A stretch of 20,966 nucleotides of DNA from a virus. Below, piece by piece: positions 14,667 through 20,966 of this stretch. Both the position numbers and the translations under genes were made by a program. The notes below the pieces were generated by a model. That model worked only from the letters and a program-made list of their open reading frames with translations, did no database searches and was not told the origin of the DNA. The stretch lies in IMG/VR virus record IMGVR_UViG_3300046010_002064, positions 1 through 20,966 of that record; one strand, written 5' to 3'. The first letter of the stretch is position 1. Each line of letters opens with the position of its first letter.

Positions 14667-15553
14667 TAGCGAACTCGGCGATACAGGCTGACCATCTCCA
14701 AAGCAAGTGCAATTTCTGAGCCGTAACGCTCTGCGCCTGTAATGTTTCCGCTTGGATTAACTGTTACTTGCATAGTCATAGAACTATCGCCACGCATTTT
14801 AATAAAAGCCGATGTAACGAGGATACAAGCCTCTTTAATGGCGTTTGGAAGATTACCAAAGGTTGTGCCTGCGGCGTGGTCATAGAGCAACGGAGAGGCT
14901 AATGTGACCGTTGTGGCGCCGTATGTGTAACCGCTTGCCACATAAACCAACTCTGATTTTGCGCCGTCATAAATGCGTAACGCTTGACCTGCCACAATGC
15001 CAGTTGGATTGGCAACTGTCATAGAACTTGCGCCTGCCACAGCCACCGCAATTGGGTTATTAACGTATCCCGAAGTGTATGTGTATTGGCAATAAATCTG
15101 ATTGTAGTTAGAACCGCCGCCGCCAAATGAAAGCGGTCCGCTAGATGACCAAGTAAGCGACATTTGGCTAACTGGAATAATAATTTGCTGAGATTCAAAC
15201 CAGCACAGAGATGGGTCAGGAATTGCCACTAACTGATTTGGCGTCATTCCATAAGAAAACGCCTCTAATGCAATAATTGGATTCTGATTTGGGTGTAACG
15301 ATATAAAGCCGTTAGGCATAAAACGTGTGCGCTGTGTTTCTACTTTGCGCGTTGCAACAAGATTTTGGTTCAAATACTCATCAAGAAATGATGACGCTCG
15401 CAAAATGACACGGCTAAGTTCGGCTTCTTGCGCCGCAGAATTACCGCCTACAACCAAATTGCTAAAGTCCATTGACGTTGGCGCGTTCTGATATTCAGCC
15501 GCAGTTAAGTATGGGCTTTCAAAGAACGTGTCCGTATTTAAGCCAATTGCCAT
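14666..15553 (-). CDS. head-tail connector (gp6-like adaptor)
   Basis: A 295-residue protein. Its N-terminus (YLTAAEYQNAPTSMDFSNLV, then ELSRVILRASSFLDEYLNQNL) is the helical start of phage head-tail connectors of the HK97 gp6 group, and the C-terminus (NAIKEACILVTSAFIKMRGD, then GSEIALALEMVSLYRRV) provides the closing helices. Between them are beta segments, including AGQALRIYDGAKSELVYVAS and GATTVTLASPLLYDHAAGTT, which look like an inserted beta domain and explain the greater length than a minimal adaptor. It binds below the portal. Start overlaps the upstream stop (TAATG). Confidence 0.75.
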   Translation of the reverse strand: MAIGLNTDTFFESPYLTAAEYQNAPTSMDFSNLVVGGNSAAQEAELSRVILRASSFLDEYLNQNLVATRKVETQRTRFMPNGFISLHPNQNPIIALEAFSYGMTPNQLVAIPDPSLCWFESQQIIIPVSQMSLTWSSSGPLSFGGGGSNYNQIYCQYTYTSGYVNNPIAVAVAGASSMTVANPTGIVAGQALRIYDGAKSELVYVASGYTYGATTVTLASPLLYDHAAGTTFGNLPNAIKEACILVTSAFIKMRGDSSMTMQVTVNPSGNITGAERYGSEIALALEMVSLYRRVR

Positions 15554-15840
15554 TATTCTCCATCTCTAGGCGTTGTGCTGTTGTTATGACCGCAACGGCT
15601 ACACAAAGCAAACCAACTCCCAAAGCCACACTCTAAACAAGTGTAACCAAGACTTTCGCCGCCAACAGTTGGACCCATTAGTGACGCTTCAAAAAAACCT
15701 TCTGCCTTCAATCGCTTGGCGTGTGTTGGGTTATCAACTGTTATAACGCCTTTTTTATCAGGGTTATATGAACGCACACCGCGTTCTGTTGTAATGTCCA
15801 CGCCTTTAACGCCGCCATCTGACGCTAATAATCTTCCCAC
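15553..15840 (-). CDS. small zinc-ribbon protein of the head-tail region
   Basis: A 95-residue protein starting at GTG 15840, five bases after AGGGAG. Residues 22-50 (VRSYNPDKKGVITVDNPTHA and KRLKAEGFF) recall a small family coded between capsid and connector genes in actinophages. The C-terminus has C68-x2-C71-x8-C80-x2-C83, a compact zinc ribbon. It lies just after the capsid terminator. It may be a capsid accessory or head-completion protein, or bind nucleic acid; nothing in the sequence decides. Confidence 0.65.
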   Translation of the reverse strand: MGRLLASDGGVKGVDITTERGVRSYNPDKKGVITVDNPTHAKRLKAEGFFEASLMGPTVGGESLGYTCLECGFGSWFALCSRCGHNNSTTPRDGE

Positions 15841-15858
15841 TTTTGCTCCCTTTAAGTT

Positions 15859-15897
15859 AAAAAAGGTGGCGCGCCCACTATATGACGCGCCACCCTT
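15859..15897 (-). terminator. intrinsic terminator after the capsid gene
   Basis: GGTGGCGCG (15865-15873) pairs with CGCGCCACC (15886-15894), extended by a G-U pair and A-T pairs to about 12 bp with a 12-base loop; on the minus strand TTTTTT (15864-15859) follows. It lies 10 bases past the stop of the 42-residue gene. The ribosome site of the next gene (AGGGAG) is only a few bases downstream, so read-through transcripts must carry the hairpin. Confidence 0.88.
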
Positions 15898-15906
15898 CTT
15901 GACGGA

Positions 15907-16035
15907 TTACTTCGGTGTTTCGGTTGGTGTAACCATTACAGCCGTTGTCATTGTGGCGATTGTGCCGTCAGGCAAAGTTGTCTGACCACCGCCGTGACTA
16001 TTCGCTGGCTGATTGCAGCCACATACTAGACACAT
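15907..16035 (-). CDS. 42-residue protein with N-terminal MCLVCGC motif
   Basis: An ORF too short for most gene finders. ATG 16035 overlaps the capsid stop (TAATG), so it is likely translated by coupling; no strong ribosome site is seen. The protein reads MCLVCGCNQPANSHGGGQ followed by a Thr-rich end (TMTTAVMVTPTETPK). Tiny proteins starting MCLVCGC...HG are known beside capsid genes in actinophages. C2, C5 and C7 plus H14 could bind a metal. The gene shares the transcript of the capsid gene, ahead of its terminator. A small metal-binding protein made in large amounts is implied; the role is unknown. Confidence 0.65.
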   Translation of the reverse strand: MCLVCGCNQPANSHGGGQTTLPDGTIATMTTAVMVTPTETPK

Positions 16036-17741
16036 TATGCAGACACGATTCCTGATACTGCGCCGTTCCAAGCAGGTGCGGTGCAGAAGAAAGTTCCACG
16101 GAAGTAAGTAGAAAATTCATACTGGAATTGAGTTACAGGCCATTGAATTCCCATATAGTCCTGAACCATAAAGTTTGACCAAACATCTGATACCTCTGTA
16201 TCAGGAATTGGCAAAGTGTATGACAGAACAGGAGAAACGCCCTGTGGCAACCAAGGGTGCACAGTAAGTGGAACCATCTTGCCTGTGATTTCATTGTAAA
16301 GCGCACCGATTGTTGCGCCGCCAATGTAATCGCCAGCCTCTGTTTGTGTGAGGTTTAGACGGTAGTTTGCTGTTGAGCCGTTCTTAATTGCGTCTGACAA
16401 CTGCTTGCGGTCTGAGCCGTTAATGAGAATCTCATCTGGGTCAGCCTTAACATTGTTGTAGAGGTTATAAAACACGGTCTGATATTCAGTTCCTGGGTTA
16501 GAAGTGCTGAAAGTGCTGTTGATTGTATTGTTATAGCCTGAGTTAGCGCCAAGAACAGTAGGCAGAATTCCGTCATAGCCAGTTGCATATGCAGATGTAT
16601 CTGCGTCTGCGCGTGACGCGGCGGCTCCTGTTGTTGAGTAAGCAAAGTTGTTGCCAGTTAGACCGACAGTTCCTGCACCCTGAATAACGGCAGAAGTTCC
16701 CTGCGCTGTTCCCTGATATGTGCAATTTGCTGTGCCAGTAGTTGTGCCAACATAAATGTTGTAACCAAGATTGCCAGCAACTGCGCCCCAAGAGATTGCA
16801 AGAACGTCACCTGACGCAACTGCTGTTGATTGAACAGATGTAACGATTGATTCGCCGAAGCCTGAGCCTGCGATACCAGCGTTTGCTGTTACATAAACAA
16901 AGTAAGTTGCCGCCGCTAGTGCAGTTTGTCCTGCGCCAGCAACTGGTGATGTAAGTGTTACAGAAGCAGGTGCCGCTAGTGCGCCTGAATAACCGCTTGC
17001 AGTTCCACGAGCCATCAACATCATACGTTCTTCCATAAGCATTGTTGCATATAGAGTTGAAGTAGATGAAAGTTGGCGCAAGTCCTGATATCCCATACCT
17101 GAGAAGTTTGCGTCAAATGACACAGCGTCAGATAGTGAGTAAGAGTTATATGGCAGTACTAGGTCATCTGCGGCGTAAGAGATTTGTGGTCCACGTTCAA
17201 AGTTAATTGAACCAAACGCAGTAGTTGTGCTCTGTGTAATTCCCGGCCAAGTGTTACCAACTCCGCCAGTTCCTGTACCTGTGTAACCAAGAATACGCTT
17301 GACGCGGTGGCTTGTGCCAACGCCCTTCTTGCGTGGAATTCGGTTACGTAGTGGTGTAGGACGTGGTGTAAGCAACTTTGCTGGCGCTTCTAGGTCAAAT
17401 GCCGCAAATGATGTGCTAAGTGGAGATGTAAGTGTGATTTCTTTCTGAATATCCTGCATAGCCAAACGCTGAGAAGCAAGTGCGTTATTAAGCGCGCCTA
17501 CTGCGTCAGGTGTAAGTGACTTGTTGGACATTAATGATTCAAGTTGCGCAACTGGTGTTGGCGCTACTGTTGAAAATGTCGCTGCGCCTGACTTGATTGC
17601 CATAATGGCAGATGGGTCAGTAACAGAGGCACTAACAGACTTATTAAAAGCAGACGAGAATTCTTCCTGACGTAGTGCCGCTTCCTTTGCAGAAGTAGCG
17701 TCAGAAAAGAGTTCCGTGGCTTTTAGTGCTGATGTAGCCAT
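16035..17741 (-). CDS. major capsid protein with inserted beta domain
   Basis: A 568-residue HK97-type capsid protein, long for the family. Residues 1-110 are helical (delta-domain or scaffold-like). The shell fold starts near 130 (TPLRNRIPRKKGVG...), with SLSDAVSFDANFSGMGYQDL, LYATMLMEERMMLMARG (to 245) and, after the insert, PGTEYQTVFYNLYNNVKADP, DEILINGSDRKQL and the C-terminal QFQYEFSTYFRGTFF. Residues about 255-370 form an extra beta-sandwich-like domain (TYFVYVTANAGIAGSG, then SWGAVAGNLGYNIYVGT, resembling fibronectin III or Ig folds). AAAGGA precedes ATG. The preceding gene supplies protease and scaffold; a terminator follows. Confidence 0.9.
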   Translation of the reverse strand: MATSALKATELFSDATSAKEAALRQEEFSSAFNKSVSASVTDPSAIMAIKSGAATFSTVAPTPVAQLESLMSNKSLTPDAVGALNNALASQRLAMQDIQKEITLTSPLSTSFAAFDLEAPAKLLTPRPTPLRNRIPRKKGVGTSHRVKRILGYTGTGTGGVGNTWPGITQSTTTAFGSINFERGPQISYAADDLVLPYNSYSLSDAVSFDANFSGMGYQDLRQLSSTSTLYATMLMEERMMLMARGTASGYSGALAAPASVTLTSPVAGAGQTALAAATYFVYVTANAGIAGSGFGESIVTSVQSTAVASGDVLAISWGAVAGNLGYNIYVGTTTGTANCTYQGTAQGTSAVIQGAGTVGLTGNNFAYSTTGAAASRADADTSAYATGYDGILPTVLGANSGYNNTINSTFSTSNPGTEYQTVFYNLYNNVKADPDEILINGSDRKQLSDAIKNGSTANYRLNLTQTEAGDYIGGATIGALYNEITGKMVPLTVHPWLPQGVSPVLSYTLPIPDTEVSDVWSNFMVQDYMGIQWPVTQFQYEFSTYFRGTFFCTAPAWNGAVSGIVSA

Positions 17742-17770
17742 TTGTTTCCTTTCGTAAAGAGTTTTCTTGG

Positions 17771-18439
17771 TTAGTTGTTAATTAATGCAACGGCTTTGGC
17801 TTCAAATTCTGCCGCCAATTCCCGATAACCGCGTGACAGTTGATTGTCTGTGGTTTCTGCCGCCTTAGCACGATATTGTTCCGCCATTCTGCTGAACTCA
17901 TTGAATTCAAGAATTGCTGGCTTCGTTACTACTGCGCGCTTCGGTCCGTTACCTACTGCTTTGTTCTTAGCCGTTGCCAACTCTGCCTGTAACTTATTAA
18001 TTTCTTCTTTATAAGAATTAATCTCATCACGAACAGTTGCTGTTGCACTCTTTACGGCTTTATCAACAATGGCGTCAATAACGTCATCATCTAGAGCAGG
18101 TTGTTCCGTTTCTTCAACGGAATTTTCAGGTTCAACTACTTCGGCGATTTCTTCGCCTTCTGCTGATTTTTCTTTTTCGGCTTTCTTGCCTTCGGCTTCT
18201 TCTACTTCTTCTTCTGCCGCTTCTGGCTTAGAACCTTCGGCAGTTTCTTCTTCGGCTGATTCGCCGTATTCTGCTTTTTCTTCATCTTCAATTTCAAGAC
18301 CAGCCTCTTTGCACATAGATTTGCACTCATCAAGTGCCATCTTGGCGTCCATATATGCGGACTTGGCTTCTTCATACATCTTTAACATATCTTCTTTGGA
18401 CGGCTTCTCGGAAACCGCTTTATCTTCTTCGTGTTCCAT
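17771..18439 (-). CDS. predicted nested scaffold protein, in-frame internal start
   Basis: Inside the protease gene, ATG 18439 (codon 348) is preceded by AGGAG with a five-base A spacer, as good as any ribosome site in the window. Starting there would give 222 residues: MEHEEDKAVSEKPSKEDMLK, a helix, a Glu-rich stretch, a coiled-coil region (VRDEINSYKEEINKLQAELA) and a basic/helical end. This is the composition of capsid scaffolds. Lambda codes Nu3 scaffold by the same in-frame internal start in its protease gene C. Seen: the ribosome site and domain boundary. Inferred: that it is used. Confidence 0.6.
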   Translation of the reverse strand: MEHEEDKAVSEKPSKEDMLKMYEEAKSAYMDAKMALDECKSMCKEAGLEIEDEEKAEYGESAEEETAEGSKPEAAEEEVEEAEGKKAEKEKSAEGEEIAEVVEPENSVEETEQPALDDDVIDAIVDKAVKSATATVRDEINSYKEEINKLQAELATAKNKAVGNGPKRAVVTKPAILEFNEFSRMAEQYRAKAAETTDNQLSRGYRELAAEFEAKAVALINN

Positions 18440-19480
18440 TTTTTCTCCTATCACGGTTTCGCTATCTGTGTTTTTTTCTTCTTTTCTATATCCGCCGCCA
18501 CGTGCTTTGTATTCACGTGTAACCCACGCATTTGCAACAGCCGAAGGATAAACGTCAAACTTTTCTTTGGCTTCTGCTTTTACGCGATTGTAAAGTTCAG
18601 TATCGGCTGGCTCTGAATTGCCGCCGCCGCTATTAATGTTTTCGTAATCGGCTTCTTCTTTGCCAATAAATTCTTCTACTTTTGCCAAGTCGCCTGCTGT
18701 GTCAGACTTTGCCAACATAAGTTTTGCATTTGGATTGGCTGGTCTATCAACTAAAGAAACTTCAACAATTTGTCCGTCAATAATTCTGCCGTTAGCGGCT
18801 TTGTTATCGCGCACAATACGTGGCGCTCTAATGCCAATTGAGAATCCTTTTAACACGCCAGTTTCAACTTTTTTAACTGATTGCGCGTCCACAACTAATG
18901 CAGAAATGTAATAGCCGTCAGGCTTTGAATCTAATTCTTTGGCAACGCCTGCCGCAATACTGCTGTGTTGTTCGCGGATATTGCCGCCAGTTTTGAACCA
19001 TTCAGGCATAGCCTTTTCAAGCCAAGTGGCGTCGCAAATTTGTTCGTCAATATCTAGCGAATCATCTGTGGCTTTTCCATAAACAAGCAAAGTGCCATCA
19101 TCTTGTTTTTCTTGTTTAATAATTGCGGCGTAAGTGCTGGTCATATCAGTAGCCATAGATTTATCCTTTTTCTTTTCTCTCTCGGAAATACTATCTGCCC
19201 ACGTTTTTCCTGCGTCGCCGCCCCACAGTAGCCAAGCAATATATCCAGCGGAAGGATTTGAGGCGTTTCCCCAATCTTTCCCTTTCTTATCAACTTCGTG
19301 CCGTGCAAAATAAGATACCATACGGCGGATAGTTTCTAACGGAATTCCCTGTCCATTTGACAGACTTCTTGCACGTGCCACGCCAACAGGAGTTCCGCCA
19401 CGATTGAATTCACGGCGTAATTCTAAGCCGCGTTTGGCATTACTAATAACGCCTTGCGGTGGTTTGTGTGAATTTGCCAT
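17771..19480 (-). CDS. prohead protease with scaffold-like C-terminus
   Basis: A 569-residue multidomain protein. Residues 1-95 carry a phage-associated domain (RGLELRREFNRGGTPVGVAR, RRMVSYFARHEVDKKGKDWG, GYIAWLLWGGDAGKTWA). Residues 109-260 are an S78/XkdF-like prohead protease: H172 in REQHSS, S214 in LKGFSIGI, acidic E240 and D245 in VEVSLVDRPANPN. Residues 296-333 (LYNRVKAEAKEKFDVYPSAV, WVTREYKARGGGY) match a small DUF5872-like module. Residues 340-510 are very acidic and helical, like a scaffold, with a C-terminal segment 516-569. The enzyme should trim capsid and scaffold during maturation. Start overlaps the upstream stop (TAATG). In-frame internal starts lie at 19156 and 18439. Confidence 0.85.
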   Translation of the reverse strand: MANSHKPPQGVISNAKRGLELRREFNRGGTPVGVARARSLSNGQGIPLETIRRMVSYFARHEVDKKGKDWGNASNPSAGYIAWLLWGGDAGKTWADSISEREKKKDKSMATDMTSTYAAIIKQEKQDDGTLLVYGKATDDSLDIDEQICDATWLEKAMPEWFKTGGNIREQHSSIAAGVAKELDSKPDGYYISALVVDAQSVKKVETGVLKGFSIGIRAPRIVRDNKAANGRIIDGQIVEVSLVDRPANPNAKLMLAKSDTAGDLAKVEEFIGKEEADYENINSGGGNSEPADTELYNRVKAEAKEKFDVYPSAVANAWVTREYKARGGGYRKEEKNTDSETVIGEKMEHEEDKAVSEKPSKEDMLKMYEEAKSAYMDAKMALDECKSMCKEAGLEIEDEEKAEYGESAEEETAEGSKPEAAEEEVEEAEGKKAEKEKSAEGEEIAEVVEPENSVEETEQPALDDDVIDAIVDKAVKSATATVRDEINSYKEEINKLQAELATAKNKAVGNGPKRAVVTKPAILEFNEFSRMAEQYRAKAAETTDNQLSRGYRELAAEFEAKAVALINN

Positions 19481-20325
19481 TAGTCCTCATCTCCGAGAAT
19501 AAATGATAGTGCGTCCTCTCCTATATTACGCGTATCAACTACATATGGCGAAATGTCGCACACGCAATTTGGGTGCGCTGGCGGTTCGGTATCACCACTT
19601 GGAAACGTATCGCCAATTTGAATAGGCGAAACATCGGCGTTTTCTTGGCATAGGTCACAAGGGTCAGCAACAATCCACTCAACAAGTTCCACGCCGCTTT
19701 CCTCGTATAACTGCCGACTTGCTGTTGCTACGGCTCGGCTCATTTCGGTTTGTGCAATAGCCAAAGCGCGTTCAGAATCATCAAAAAAGTCCGATAAATC
19801 TACTTCGCTAGGCGGCAAGCCTTGTGCCAAAGCATTTGCCAATCGTGTGCCAATTCTGTCTAACGTAGTGCGGTTAATGCCTTGTATTGTTAGGTCACGA
19901 CTATCCAATAACGTAGAAAGACCGCGTGGCTTACTAACGAGCAAAGCGGCGGCTCTGTTGCCTGCTCGCCAGTTAGACCAGTTAATGCCTACTGCTCGTT
20001 GTAACTGTTGCTTAGTTGGCGCCTTATTTATCTTGGCTTTGGCAATTGAGTTCATAGCAATATCTTCGCCAAGCAAATATGATTCTAAATAAAGTGTGCG
20101 TAAAGCCGCCATTAACGGCTCGCTATCTACACGGACATTGGTTAATGCCCATTGGCGCGCCTGTTCTGTTGTCATAGTTTCAGGATTTGGGTGCGCGCTC
20201 GCCCAATTTTCCTGCACTTGCGAGATATTAACGCTTTGCCGTAACGCTTGCCTGATTAACGCCGAACGTCTAGCGGCTAAGCGGACTTTAGCGCCGTTCT
20301 TTTTGCGCCACGCCTGATTTGCCAT
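19480..20325 (-). CDS. Mu gpF-like minor head protein
   Basis: A 281-residue protein with a basic, helical N-terminus (MANQAWRKKNGAKVRLAARR). The C-terminal half has the phage Mu protein F/SPP1 gp7 pattern: AIAQTEMSRAVATASRQLYE (about 188-207), GVELVEWIVADPCDLCQENA with paired Cys, GDTFPS, and PPAHPNCVCDISPY. These proteins are minor head components made next to the portal and may take part in assembly or be injected with DNA. It starts directly after the portal stop and overlaps the protease start. The Cys/His set may bind metal. Confidence 0.85.
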   Translation of the reverse strand: MANQAWRKKNGAKVRLAARRSALIRQALRQSVNISQVQENWASAHPNPETMTTEQARQWALTNVRVDSEPLMAALRTLYLESYLLGEDIAMNSIAKAKINKAPTKQQLQRAVGINWSNWRAGNRAAALLVSKPRGLSTLLDSRDLTIQGINRTTLDRIGTRLANALAQGLPPSEVDLSDFFDDSERALAIAQTEMSRAVATASRQLYEESGVELVEWIVADPCDLCQENADVSPIQIGDTFPSGDTEPPAHPNCVCDISPYVVDTRNIGEDALSFILGDED

Positions 20326-20966
20326 TTACGCCAAATATCGTTCGGCATACCATCTTGCGCTGTCATAATCGCCAATGCCGATAAACTTATTTAACACTTC
20401 GGCATATACAACAGGCACTTCACGGAAATTAAATGGGCGTGTAGGCGATTTCTTTAGCCAACGCAGAAACATTTTAAGTTCGTCCGCCGCTTTTAAGCCT
20501 TCGTCATACTCTGAATCTTCTACTTGCTCATTAGATTCGGCTTCTGTTGGCTTATCTTCTACGTTAGGCACAGGCGCCTCTGAACCGCCGCCTACGTCAC
20601 CGCCTGATTCAATGGCGATTGCGTCCTCAGCAGGCGCAGATACGCCTTCAAGTGCGCTATCAAAAGGAATAATGCCACTTTCTGTTACAAAATAACCGCC
20701 TGCGCCTGTAACAATCATTGGCATATCGGCTACAGGTGATTCAATTAACGGCATACCGCCACGACTACGTGATTCGTTAAGAGTTAAACTCCCTGACTTG
20801 GTTTCAATGTCACGTGTGCGCGCAATTGATTCCAAATCTTGGCGTCCTGATTCCATAAACTTAAATTCAAGTTCGCGTGGCATACCCAAGTATGTATAAG
20901 ACAAGTGGCTCAACATACGTCCGACCCAGTTAGCCAACGGAATTGCACCGATAACTTCTGATGATT
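20326..20966 (-). CDS. portal protein, C-terminal part only
   Basis: The frame is open to the right edge (SSEVIGAIPLANWVG at the edge), so about 212 C-terminal residues are seen; TTG 20937 inside it is not a real start. RELEFKFMESGRQDL, then ETKSGSLTLNESRSRGGMPL matches the end of siphovirus portal proteins, where a clip/wing helix precedes a G.LT.NE.R...G segment. It is followed by a longer low-complexity acidic tail (ESGGDVGGGSEAP, EDKPTEAESNEQVED) and a C-terminal domain ending in GDYDSARWYAERYLA. The portal is the DNA channel at the capsid vertex; the large terminase is expected just beyond the edge. Confidence 0.85.
   Translation of the reverse strand, partial: SSEVIGAIPLANWVGRMLSHLSYTYLGMPRELEFKFMESGRQDLESIARTRDIETKSGSLTLNESRSRGGMPLIESPVADMPMIVTGAGGYFVTESGIIPFDSALEGVSAPAEDAIAIESGGDVGGGSEAPVPNVEDKPTEAESNEQVEDSEYDEGLKAADELKMFLRWLKKSPTRPFNFREVPVVYAEVLNKFIGIGDYDSARWYAERYLA

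Noticed and set aside
20326-20937. A complete 203-residue gene starting at 20937
   Set aside because: The codon is TTG, has no ribosome site, and the frame is open to the edge with portal-like sequence, so it is an internal codon of a cut gene.

Overview
The window is part of a tailed-phage (siphovirus) genome. Every convincing gene lies on the minus strand, so transcription runs right to left. Genes are packed with stop/start overlaps (TAATG, ATGA, GTGA) and AGGAG-type ribosome sites, and starts include ATG and GTG. The host cannot be proven. The head and tail modules, the Gp37-like tail protein, the small MC-x2-C protein next to the capsid gene and the moderate GC content resemble phages of freshwater or marine actinobacteria. 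The lysis-side lipoprotein and two-helix membrane protein resemble proteins of uncultured aquatic phages. This host call is inference.

Layout from right (transcribed first) to left. Head: C-terminal part of the portal protein (20326-20966), Mu gpF-like minor head protein (19480-20325), prohead protease with an acidic scaffold-like tail (17771-19480; probable separate scaffold start at 18439), major capsid protein with an inserted beta domain (16035-17741), a 42-residue protein (15907-16035) and an intrinsic terminator. Neck: zinc-ribbon protein, connector, tail terminator candidate, small protein (13965-15840). Tail: major tail protein, second intrinsic terminator, tail assembly chaperone pair joined by a predicted -1 frameshift (12310-12863), HK97 gp10-like protein, tape measure protein, distal tail protein. 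Host recognition: two fibre proteins sharing a C-terminal domain, a small motif protein, a glycine-rich adhesin with a duplicated domain, three small proteins and a Gp37-like minor tail protein (2658-8072). Lysis: Cys-rich lipoprotein interrupted at an A7 run, two-helix membrane protein, CHAP endolysin, holin-like protein and a third terminator (1422-2646). Then come an HNH endonuclease (1035-1421), about 800 bases without a normal gene but rich in hairpins and tiny ORFs, and a small gene leaving the left edge.

The genes form one late transcription block for capsid assembly, tail building, host attachment and lysis. Three strong hairpin terminators divide it just downstream of the capsid, tail-tube and lysis genes, presumably setting relative expression. 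The least expected signals are: the apparent total absence of GATC, AGCT and CATG from 21 kb; the A7-disrupted lipoprotein; the nested scaffold start; and the precisely bounded CCCTTTC frameshift site.
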